From: a virus | Length of the DNA: 48,512 nucleotides | Direction: 5' to 3' (one strand) | IMG/VR virus record: IMGVR_UViG_3300042197_004825 | Location: 1-48,512 of that record | Part shown: positions 1 to 6,648 of the stretch, in pieces | How positions within the stretch are numbered: the stretch's first letter is position 1 | Layout: every line of letters begins with the position of its first letter | Translations under genes and position numbers: made by a program | Notes under the pieces: generated by a model | Told to the model about the DNA's origin: nothing | Seen by the model: the letters and a program-made list of their open reading frames with translations, nothing else | Databases searched by the model: none

Positions 1-345
1 AATTCCTAGAAAGTTTTCTATTATTTTGATATCAAATATATTTGTTGTTGGATTTAAGAATCTTTTTGAAAAATATAAAAAATAAGAACATAAACTTTTT
101 ATATTCCAAACAAACAAGCGATCAATATTTTCTTTTTGAAATATTGTTGCATCAAATAATGATATAATCTCAAAAATATTGTCGCTATTAACTTCTATAT
201 CTAAAGTTTTAGTCTTAGTTATAATGATTATTTTAAAAGGCGCATTAATTGTAAAGTCGGGTGTTTCGGGGGTGGTTTTTAAAAAAACAATATCTTTTTT
301 GTGCAATAAATCCACAATAGCATCAACTGATTCTTGGTCAATCAT
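1..345 (-). CDS. Probable DNA polymerase (family A-like) N-terminal fragment, cut by the window edge
   Basis: An open frame of 115 codons runs from an ATG at 345 to position 1 without a stop, so the gene continues beyond the left edge. It begins MIDQESVDAIVDLLHKKDIV. Its C-terminal part contains VWNIKSLCSY followed by IFDIKIIENFLG, a layout like the N-K and D motifs of the RNase H-like 3'-5' exonuclease domain at the front of phage family A DNA polymerases. That would suit a window full of replication genes. The exonuclease and polymerase catalytic motifs are not visible, so the function is a low-confidence inference, while the coding status is fairly secure. The ribosome-binding site is weak (GAGAA just upstream). 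The gene diverges from the plus-strand gene at 901. Confidence 0.5.
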   Translation of the reverse strand, partial: MIDQESVDAIVDLLHKKDIVFLKTTPETPDFTINAPFKIIIITKTKTLDIEVNSDNIFEIISLFDATIFQKENIDRLFVWNIKSLCSYFLYFSKRFLNPTTNIFDIKIIENFLGI

Positions 346-549
346 AGTTCTCAGATTTTAACAAAAAAATCTTTTTTAGAAAAACTTCTCTTGAAAATTT
401 TTTATTTTATCCAAGTGCGCATACGGGTACTCTTGGTTAATGAGTTAGAAAAAAATAAATATATTTTCTTTTAGTATTTAAGAAAAAATTTATTTTTAAT
501 TAATTTCATTAATTTCATTTTTAATTTTTAATTTTTACAGCATTTATTT

Positions 550-735
550 TTTGCCTGCTAACCTTTACTTTTGTCCAAACCCTCATCTGGTTTGCATTTA
601 AGCATATTGGACCCAAGAGTCGATGAGTTCAAAGTAAAGGCTCACCTCAGCACAAGAAGAAGGCTCAAGATGCCCGTTAACATCTGCCCGGTCCTGGTAA
701 GATTCACCCAGCTTCTATGGTTTTTTATTTTTTCT
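550..735 (+). ncRNA. Candidate structured non-coding RNA in the 346-900 intergenic region
   Basis: The 346-900 interval holds no convincing gene. Within it, 555-720 is clearly richer in G and C than the AT-rich surroundings. A perfect 10-bp helix can form between 562-571 and 631-640. Inside it, 573-576 pairs with 609-612, and 577-581 pairs with 589-593. The loop of that inner hairpin (CTCATC, 582-587) is complementary to GATGAG at 622-627, which would make a pseudoknot. Further 3', 655-659 pairs with 712-716 and encloses hairpins 668-672/681-685 and 694-697/708-711. A T-rich run follows at 721-733, as expected for a plus-strand 3' end. I do not recognise the RNA class, and the strand is inferred only from the T-run. 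Confidence 0.35.
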
Positions 736-771
736 AAATTTGGTATGCCTTTAACCTCATTATGAAAAAGA

Positions 772-789
772 TTGCCTCAAAAAAGGCAA
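772..789. other. Short inverted repeat between the RNA island and the 901 gene
   Basis: TTGCCT at 772-777 and AGGCAA at 784-789 form a 6-bp stem. On the minus strand it is followed by TCTTTTTC, so it could terminate minus-strand transcription. No minus-strand gene lies upstream of it, so its purpose is unclear. Confidence 0.25.
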
Positions 790-900
790 CACTAGTTTAG
801 TATTAGTTTGATATAGTGTCAATCTAAAATTTTTATATGCGCATTTTAAAAATACTTGCATTATTGATATTAAATAGTTTAGAATCATAGAGGTTTGGAG

Positions 901-1608
901 ATGAAAAAATTGAGTTTACAAACAATTGTTGATTTAAAGATGAATTTTGAAGAAGCCGAGACTTTCAAATTGGCTTTAATTTATGAAAATGAATTTTCTA
1001 AAATTTTTAAAAACATTGATGGACAAACTTATCGCAGAAATTTTTTACCAAGAAAAAAGGATCCTAGAGATTCGTACCTTTTTAGACAATGTTGGAAACT
1101 AAGAAGAGAAACAAAAGGTTTATTGGAGCCTAACGAGTACAAAAACTACATTCAATCTAATTTATTTATTATAAAAACAAACGAAGGTCACGTTCAACCA
1201 AATTGCATCAACGGAGATAAAAGTTGGATACGGTATAAGGTTTGGAAAAGAATTTATGATAAGAAACTGGCCGAAAAAAATTCAAAATTAGAAAAAAAAG
1301 AAACAAAACTAGATCACAAGAAACTAGCAGAAATAGACAAAACAAAGAAATTTTTGTTTGAAAAATGCGAGGGAATTCCAAAATATGAACAAATACTTGA
1401 TTTTATTCAATCAGGTTCTTTTAATCTTTGGATAGCAACAGAGAAAATTTCTCCATTTTATTTATATCTTTCTTTGTTTATTAAAAGAACTGGTCTAAAG
1501 GAAAAATTATTTTCTTTTTCCAAAGTAAGCGAGGGGCTGGTTAAAGAAAAAACAACAAAAGATATATCCGATTATTTTGAAAAAGAATTTGATTTTGAAA
1601 GATCTTAA
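901..1608 (+). CDS. Hypothetical protein, 235 aa
   Basis: I do not recognise the family. The ATG at 901 is preceded by AGAGG at 889-893 with 7-nt spacing. That makes it a better start than the in-frame TTG at 895. The product is rich in Lys, Glu and aromatic residues, with a charged, probably helical stretch around residues 115-155 (KKLAEKNSKLEKKETKL). There is no signal peptide or membrane segment. It heads a plus-strand run of small genes that leads into the sulfotransferase and helicase genes. Confidence 0.65.
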   Translation: MKKLSLQTIVDLKMNFEEAETFKLALIYENEFSKIFKNIDGQTYRRNFLPRKKDPRDSYLFRQCWKLRRETKGLLEPNEYKNYIQSNLFIIKTNEGHVQPNCINGDKSWIRYKVWKRIYDKKLAEKNSKLEKKETKLDHKKLAEIDKTKKFLFEKCEGIPKYEQILDFIQSGSFNLWIATEKISPFYLYLSLFIKRTGLKEKLFSFSKVSEGLVKEKTTKDISDYFEKEFDFERS

Positions 1609-1613
1609 GCAAC

Positions 1614-1880
1614 ATGTATATTGAAAAAAGAAGTGATTTATTTAGAAATTTGCCAAAATTACAAAATTTAAGTATTGGAGATTTTTTGATTAATATTAGA
1701 AAAAATAAAATACAAAGAATATACTTTACAGAGACCGAAGAAAGAAACATCTGTGCTTGCTACTACAACACCAATGATATAGATTACAATTTTCTTGAGT
1801 ACTATCTAATTTCAAGAAATGATTTTTTTGAACTACAAAATACTCTAAATGTTAAAATTTGTTGGGAAGAAGGTTTTTGA
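1614..1880 (+). CDS. Hypothetical protein, 88 aa
   Basis: This is a small unrecognised protein with no clear motif and many aromatic and basic residues. It starts 5 nt after the upstream stop. Its TGA stop overlaps the next ATG by one base (TGATG at 1878-1882), so it is probably translationally coupled to the sulfotransferase gene. No convincing Shine-Dalgarno sequence precedes its ATG. Confidence 0.6.
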   Translation: MYIEKRSDLFRNLPKLQNLSIGDFLINIRKNKIQRIYFTETEERNICACYYNTNDIDYNFLEYYLISRNDFFELQNTLNVKICWEEGF

Positions 1881-2461
1881 TGAGTTGTGTTATTGTAATA
1901 GGTTGCTTTAGAAGTGGAACCAGCGCAGTTGCTGGTTTATTACATCATCTTGGAGTTTTTATGGGTAGTGAATTTGATAATTCCACTTCTCATAATAGAA
2001 GTGGTTATTGGGAGGATTTAGAGTTTAAAAATTTTCATAAAAAAATGGAGTCGTTGTCTTTTAGCGATAACGATAGAAGCGATTATGAAAAATTGATCAA
2101 AAGCAGGCAGGATACTTTTGAATTATGGGGATTAAAAGATCCTTTATTATGTTTATTTCTTGATGAATTTTTAAATAATTTAGATGATGTTAAAATAATA
2201 GTGTGTGATAGAGATCAAGAAAAAATTGCTCAAAGTATGTGCAAGGTTTTAGGATATCAAGATAATTATGAAAATTTATTAAAACTTGTAAATTTTTATG
2301 TTGATTCAATGAACGACAAAATCTCTAAACACAAAATTCCTTTTTTACGAGTTGACCATGAAGCGTTGATTCAGAAAACAAGCGAAACGATACACTTAAT
2401 TTGTGATTTTTTAAATTTAGAATACCAACAATCGGCTTTTGATTACGTGAAAAATCATTAA
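1880..2461 (+). CDS. P-loop sulfotransferase-family protein
   Basis: The N-terminus SCVIVIGCFRSGTSAVAGLL carries the Rossmann strand and the PAPS-binding loop (GCFRSGTS, residues 8-15) typical of sulfotransferases. A second strand-turn, VKIIVCDRDQEKIAQSM, fits the region that contacts the 3'-phosphate of PAPS. The protein has 193 aa, short for the family but complete in its core. GAAGG upstream supports the ATG at 1880 over an earlier in-frame codon at 1859. Family members move a sulfuryl group from PAPS to a sugar, lipid or protein hydroxyl. The phage substrate cannot be read from sequence, and surface glycan or lipid modification is one possibility. Confidence 0.75.
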   Translation: MSCVIVIGCFRSGTSAVAGLLHHLGVFMGSEFDNSTSHNRSGYWEDLEFKNFHKKMESLSFSDNDRSDYEKLIKSRQDTFELWGLKDPLLCLFLDEFLNNLDDVKIIVCDRDQEKIAQSMCKVLGYQDNYENLLKLVNFYVDSMNDKISKHKIPFLRVDHEALIQKTSETIHLICDFLNLEYQQSAFDYVKNH

Positions 2462-2462
2462 T

Positions 2463-2897
2463 ATGACCCTTTCTATATTTAATTGGAATTATTGGGGATA
2501 CCAAGGATTATTTTTAAGAGTACACCCTCATAGAATTCCGTTTTTTGTTGTTCCCGCCAATCATTATTCCCACGTTTGGATGTTTTGGAAATATAAAAAA
2601 ATTGATGTTTTAGAATTTAAATTTTTTTTAGAAACAAGAAGCATGGTTTTTTGGACAACTGTCACCGGCAAAAACATGCCCACTTTTAGTCAATTTTTAC
2701 TCAGAAGAAATTTATCTGAAAAAGATATATGGATATCTGTTTGCTATGCTGATTTTAATGGCGCATATTCGTACAAATATTTTAAAATGAATCAAGGTGA
2801 CTTTTTTTATTTTTTTAGGCAGAATATCGTTGGCCTGGACAATTTTTTTTCTTTAGATCCAAGAAAAAAAATTGTTTGGCAAAAATTTGGTTTTTGA
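2463..2897 (+). CDS. Hypothetical protein, 144 aa
   Basis: Unrecognised. It is unusually rich in Phe, Trp and Tyr (for example FNWNYWGYQGLF and SYKYFKMNQGDFFYFF) but shows no continuous membrane segment. It begins one base after the sulfotransferase stop and is probably co-transcribed with it. No paralogue was noticed in the window. Confidence 0.6.
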   Translation: MTLSIFNWNYWGYQGLFLRVHPHRIPFFVVPANHYSHVWMFWKYKKIDVLEFKFFLETRSMVFWTTVTGKNMPTFSQFLLRRNLSEKDIWISVCYADFNGAYSYKYFKMNQGDFFYFFRQNIVGLDNFFSLDPRKKIVWQKFGF

Positions 2898-2921
2898 AAA
2901 AAAATTGATATAATTAACCAA

Positions 2922-3428
2922 ATGAGCAAAGATTCTGTTTTGATATTTTGTGAAAGAAATTTATTCGACGGAACCCCAGAAATACTTTTAATTTTAAAAA
3001 ATAGACCTGAAAACCAAGCAGGATATTATAATCTTCCTGGTGGCAAATTAGAGATCAACGAATGCCCCGTATCCGCTGTTACTAGAGAACTCAAGGAAGA
3101 GACAGGTTATGAATTATCACAAGAACCCGTTCATGTTGGAACAATAAAAGACGTTTCAAATCATATTGGAATTCATGTTTTCAAAGGAGATATCAAATTT
3201 CCTTTTGTTGAATCTAGCCCTAGACAAGTTGAAACAGAAAAACCAGAGTGGATGAGTTTTGATAAATTATGGCACTGTCCTAGATTGATACCAAATTTAA
3301 GAATAATTATACCTCTTATTCGTGGTGGAGCCTGCGATTGGGTGATTGAGTCTAGATTAATGCTAGAATATGGACCCAATCACGATTTGCACATTTGGTT
3401 TCCTACATATAAAAAGTTAATCGATTAA
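2922..3428 (+). CDS. Nudix hydrolase
   Basis: A complete Nudix box is present. G41 starts GGKLEINE, E47 is the first acidic residue, and R55-E-L-K-E-E-T-G62-Y matches the REUXEEXGU core that binds Mg2+ and cleaves nucleoside-diphosphate-X bonds. The length of 168 aa is normal for the family. The exact substrate (oxidised dNTP, ADP-ribose, NAD or an RNA cap) cannot be told from the box alone. Upstream, TTGGTT (2887-2892) and TATAAT (2909-2914) with a 16-bp spacer could form a promoter, but it lies so near the ATG that the transcript would be almost leaderless. No clear Shine-Dalgarno sequence is present. The helicase gene follows 11 nt later. Confidence 0.88.
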   Translation: MSKDSVLIFCERNLFDGTPEILLILKNRPENQAGYYNLPGGKLEINECPVSAVTRELKEETGYELSQEPVHVGTIKDVSNHIGIHVFKGDIKFPFVESSPRQVETEKPEWMSFDKLWHCPRLIPNLRIIIPLIRGGACDWVIESRLMLEYGPNHDLHIWFPTYKKLID

Positions 3429-3439
3429 GGGTTAAAAAA

Positions 3440-4993
3440 TTGGAAGAAAATCAAGAAATAAATGACCCCGATCTTCAAGATCCGGATCAGGCCACCGACT
3501 CCAGATATTCTTGGGATGAAAATTTTCAAAGACACGTTATGTCTTTGATCATATCGGATAGAATGTTTTTGCTTCATTCTATAGATTTAATTAAACCTTA
3601 TTATTTTACAAACAAGATACATTCCAAAATTTGCAATATTGTATTTGATTTTTTTAAAAAATATCGTGTCTTGCCTATTAAAAATTTTATTGTTCAGGAA
3701 TTAAAGAAAGATATAACAGATGTCAAGACGCTTGTTTCGTACACCACAGAATTGAATTTGCTTTTTGATTATTTTCAACCTGGGATGGAATCCCGTGATT
3801 ACTTGCAAGACAAAATAGTTTTTTTTGCAAAGATACAATCAGTCAAAAAAGCTTTTCATGATTCTTTAAAATTAATAGACCGAGCACCAGAATCAGAAGA
3901 AACTTGGAGCATGGTTTATGATGAGATGAGGAATGCAATGCAAACTCATCAAAATTTTGATATAGGATTAGATTATTTTAAAAGTTTGGCTGATAGGTAC
4001 GAGCAAAAAGACAACAATGATGAGGAAAAAGATCGATTTATTTTCGGACTAGAAGAGATAGATCGAGAGATTGGAGGAGGAGGATATAGTCGTGGAGAAA
4101 TTATATCAATTGTTGCCGGATCAGGTGTCGGCAAGTCTGTTATGCTTGCTTGCGTAACAGCCAATAATCTTTTAAGAAACAAAAAGGGCTTGTACATATC
4201 CTTAGAACTAGCAGAAGACAAAGTTGCTGCTAGAATGGATGCGATACTATCTGGTTTGCCTATTCAAAATTTGCTTTGTCATAAAGATGAATTACTTGAA
4301 AGAATAAATAATTTGAATGTTCCAAGAGACGGAGTTGGTCCACTCATTATAAAACAATTTGCAGCAGGAACAGCAACAGTTAATACTATTCGTGCATATA
4401 TTTCTCAACTAAAATTTAATGGTTTTGAACCAGATTTTATTATTATCGATTACGTTGGAGAGATGGCGTTACATCCAGACCTGAAAACTCACGAGTCTCG
4501 TGAAAGAATAGTTCGTGAACTTAGGGCTATGGCTAGTGAAGAAAATGTTTTTGTAGCTACGGCCATGCAACCAAATAGAGATGGCAAAAAAGACGCTAAG
4601 GGCGATTTTGGAAGAATAGACGATGAACATCTCGCTGATTCTTTTGGTCAAATTAGACCTTTGGACGGTTGTATATCTTTAAATCAAAATGATAATGAGA
4701 AATTCTTAGGCATCGGAAGAGCCTATGTTATCAAGCAAAGAGACGGCAAGAGTAGATTTACAATATTTCTAAAATTTGATAAAGAAAGTCTTAGGATACA
4801 ACAAATAAGCAATCCTGAATACTTGTTTACTTTACAAAAACACAAAGAAGAGGCATCGGATGAAACTAATATTGATATTGTGAAACAAAATTGGAAGCCA
4901 AAAAAAGATGAAGAAATAATAGATGGAATTCAAGGAGACTATGAGAGTTATAAGGAAGTTTGTGAACAAAAATGTGAAGATAATTTAAATTGA
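3440..4993 (+). CDS. dnaB: DnaB-family replicative DNA helicase
   Basis: The protein has 517 aa. The C-terminal RecA-fold domain has Walker A AGSGVGKS (226-233), Walker B FIIIDYVGEM (333-342) and a DnaB-like arginine-rich region near HESRERIVRELRAMA (351-365). The N-terminal 120 residues are helical, like the DnaB N-domain. It would be the hexameric 5'-3' fork helicase of the phage replisome. No intein interrupts it. The start is a TTG at 3440, supported by AAGGG 8 nt upstream that overlaps the Nudix stop codon, and no better start lies near. A UvsY-like gene and a glycosylase gene follow, making a replication and repair block. Confidence 0.9.
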   Translation: MEENQEINDPDLQDPDQATDSRYSWDENFQRHVMSLIISDRMFLLHSIDLIKPYYFTNKIHSKICNIVFDFFKKYRVLPIKNFIVQELKKDITDVKTLVSYTTELNLLFDYFQPGMESRDYLQDKIVFFAKIQSVKKAFHDSLKLIDRAPESEETWSMVYDEMRNAMQTHQNFDIGLDYFKSLADRYEQKDNNDEEKDRFIFGLEEIDREIGGGGYSRGEIISIVAGSGVGKSVMLACVTANNLLRNKKGLYISLELAEDKVAARMDAILSGLPIQNLLCHKDELLERINNLNVPRDGVGPLIIKQFAAGTATVNTIRAYISQLKFNGFEPDFIIIDYVGEMALHPDLKTHESRERIVRELRAMASEENVFVATAMQPNRDGKKDAKGDFGRIDDEHLADSFGQIRPLDGCISLNQNDNEKFLGIGRAYVIKQRDGKSRFTIFLKFDKESLRIQQISNPEYLFTLQKHKEEASDETNIDIVKQNWKPKKDEEIIDGIQGDYESYKEVCEQKCEDNLN

Positions 4994-5028
4994 ACTAACA
5001 ACTATAATTACAATCAAAGGAGATGAAA

Positions 5029-5580
5029 ATGTTACCAAAAGAAAAATTAAACTTCGATAAATTTGAAGTAATATTGGAAGAAGAAAATCTTAAATTTAAT
5101 GAAAACACTTTAAGTAATTATATTCAAAAAGAGGGAGGATTTTATGATAGTTTTGGTCATTACCTAGCCCTTGCCGAAAAGAATTTACAAAATAAAGAAA
5201 ATCAATACGAAAAAATTTATTGTGAAAGATTCATAGAATCCAAGCAATTAGGTTCTAGTGATAAATTAGCTGAAGCCAATGCCAAATGCGACCCAGATAT
5301 TGTCAAAATAAATGAGGAGATAACAGAAGCAAAATATGTGGTTAATCGTTTGAAAAATCATTTAAAAGCCTGGGATAAAAATCACGACAACGCTCAAAGC
5401 ATGGGACACATGCTAAGAAAACAAATGGATAAATTAGATGGTAATATTTACGGAAATCATGGATATCAACCATCTAATTTGGACCAAGAAATATCTTCCA
5501 CAGTGAGTGCTTTTGAGAAAAAAATCAAAAAAGAAACTACTGGATTTGATTCTTCTTTAGGAATAGAAGGGCTTGTGTGA
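5029..5580 (+). CDS. UvsY-like recombination mediator (probable)
   Basis: The 183-aa protein is highly charged and mostly helical. Its layout resembles T4 UvsY, which loads UvsX recombinase onto gp32-coated ssDNA: an N-terminal block, a YDSFGHYLALAEKNLQ helix, then two long helices (PDIVKINEEITEAKYVVNRL and following). Both expected partners, gp32-like SSB and UvsX, are encoded at 11.3-13.7 kb. AAAGGAG at 5016-5022 sits 6 nt before the ATG at 5029 but directly abuts the in-frame ATG at 5023, so the second ATG is chosen. The assignment rests on fold pattern and context rather than catalytic residues. Confidence 0.5.
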   Translation: MLPKEKLNFDKFEVILEEENLKFNENTLSNYIQKEGGFYDSFGHYLALAEKNLQNKENQYEKIYCERFIESKQLGSSDKLAEANAKCDPDIVKINEEITEAKYVVNRLKNHLKAWDKNHDNAQSMGHMLRKQMDKLDGNIYGNHGYQPSNLDQEISSTVSAFEKKIKKETTGFDSSLGIEGLV

Positions 5581-6254
5581 TGATCGATCCATCAAACATA
5601 ACAAAATATAATTGTAATAAGTTCGAACTACAAGAATTGATTTTATTTTGGATTTGTGTTGCTGGTAAAAAAGCTGACACAGTTTCTAGAATTTTGGAAA
5701 ATTTTTTACAAGAAGGTTTTAAAAAATTTGGTTGCTATCAACCTTTTGATGTTATTTTAAATCACAAGGATAATTTGCCTCAAGAATTAAAAAAACATGG
5801 CCTAGGTTGCTTCAATAGCAAATCTAGAACTATGATAGAATTGGCAAAATCTAATATTGATCTCAGGAAGTGTTCTGCGGAAGATTTAGAGTTAATATAT
5901 GGAATTGGCATGAAAACAAGTCGTTGTTTTCTTTTGCACTCTAGAAAAAATGCTGAGTACGCCGGTTTAGATACCCATATCCTAAAATTTATGAAAATTT
6001 TAGGATATGATGTTCCTAAATCTACTCCTACAAAAAATAAATATAAAAAAATAGAGAAAGATTTTTTATATTTGGTAAAAAAATCAGGTCTTTTAGCTCA
6101 AGATGTTGATCTTTTGATATGGAATTATTTTGCAAAAGGTGTGGTTAATAAAGAATTTAAAAAGTTCTTAATTTCTATAAATACAAAAGAATCTTTGGCT
6201 TTTTTGAAAGACATCGGACAGAAAAATGAAAAATTATTGGCTAGAACAGAGTAG
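5580..6254 (+). CDS. HhH-GPD DNA glycosylase, endonuclease III-like
   Basis: Residues 103-118 (LELIYGIGMKTSRCFL) form a helix-hairpin-helix. The Lys at 112 and the Asp at 131 (GLDTH) match in position and spacing the catalytic Lys and Asp of endonuclease III, a bifunctional glycosylase/AP lyase of base excision repair. The C-terminal four-cysteine Fe-S cluster loop of EndoIII is not seen. The ATG at 5580 overlaps the preceding TGA (TGATG), with GAAGGG 8 nt upstream. The 224-aa length fits the family core. The damaged or modified base it removes is unknown. Phage DNA repair or attack on modified host DNA are both possible. Confidence 0.75.
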   Translation: MIDPSNITKYNCNKFELQELILFWICVAGKKADTVSRILENFLQEGFKKFGCYQPFDVILNHKDNLPQELKKHGLGCFNSKSRTMIELAKSNIDLRKCSAEDLELIYGIGMKTSRCFLLHSRKNAEYAGLDTHILKFMKILGYDVPKSTPTKNKYKKIEKDFLYLVKKSGLLAQDVDLLIWNYFAKGVVNKEFKKFLISINTKESLAFLKDIGQKNEKLLARTE

Positions 6255-6648
6255 GATTAAAAATAAAAATTATTATACCATAGAATTTATCGATAAAATA
6301 TATAACATAACAATACTAAAGCCAGAAAAAACCAATATTCAAAACCACATATATCAATTTGACCCTATACTATCCAATTTCGGAAACAAAACAGCAGAAT
6401 TAGAAGTTGTTTTTCATTCTTCTCAAAATCACTCTTTGCTTAATAATTTTTTATCTTATTGTAGTAGCAAAATGTGGTCTTGGAAATGTATTTTAAAAAA
6501 TTATATAAAACTCCAACTTATTGAAAATTATGATTTAGATGAATTATTTTTTGATTCAATAAGTACTTTTCCTAATTTTAATAACAACGATATTAACATA
6601 AAATTAAAATTTTACTATTCAAAAGTAAAATACGAAAGAATTAAATGA
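6226..6648 (+). CDS. Hypothetical protein, 140 aa
   Basis: Unrecognised. The sequence alternates polar and hydrophobic residues in strand-like runs (YYTIEFIDKIYNITIL near the start). It overlaps the glycosylase gene by 29 nt and its TGA overlaps the next ATG (ATGA at 6645-6648), so it looks translationally coupled to the tail or adhesion gene. A role in assembly of that protein is possible but has no direct support. The ribosome-binding site is weak. Confidence 0.6.
   Translation: MKNYWLEQSRIKNKNYYTIEFIDKIYNITILKPEKTNIQNHIYQFDPILSNFGNKTAELEVVFHSSQNHSLLNNFLSYCSSKMWSWKCILKNYIKLQLIENYDLDELFFDSISTFPNFNNNDINIKLKFYYSKVKYERIK

Noticed and set aside
179-361. A 60-codon plus-strand frame at the left edge
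   Set aside because: It overlaps the longer minus-strand coding fragment, is low-complexity and has no ribosome-binding site.
615-632. CGATGAG as part of a hammerhead ribozyme
   Set aside because: The conserved CTGATGA and GAAA elements are not present in the right order.
655-715. Minus-strand resemblance to the SRP RNA core (a GGTGAATCTTACCAGGACCGG-like string)
   Set aside because: The GGAA tetraloop and the asymmetric loop that define SRP domain IV are missing, so the likeness looks accidental.
571-765. A 64-codon plus-strand frame starting with TTG within the RNA island
   Set aside because: It has no ribosome-binding site, ends in a low-complexity T-rich region and runs through the strong inverted repeats that better fit a structured RNA.
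3440-4993. Possible intein in the DnaB helicase
   Set aside because: Walker A to Walker B spacing is normal and no intein block motifs are seen.
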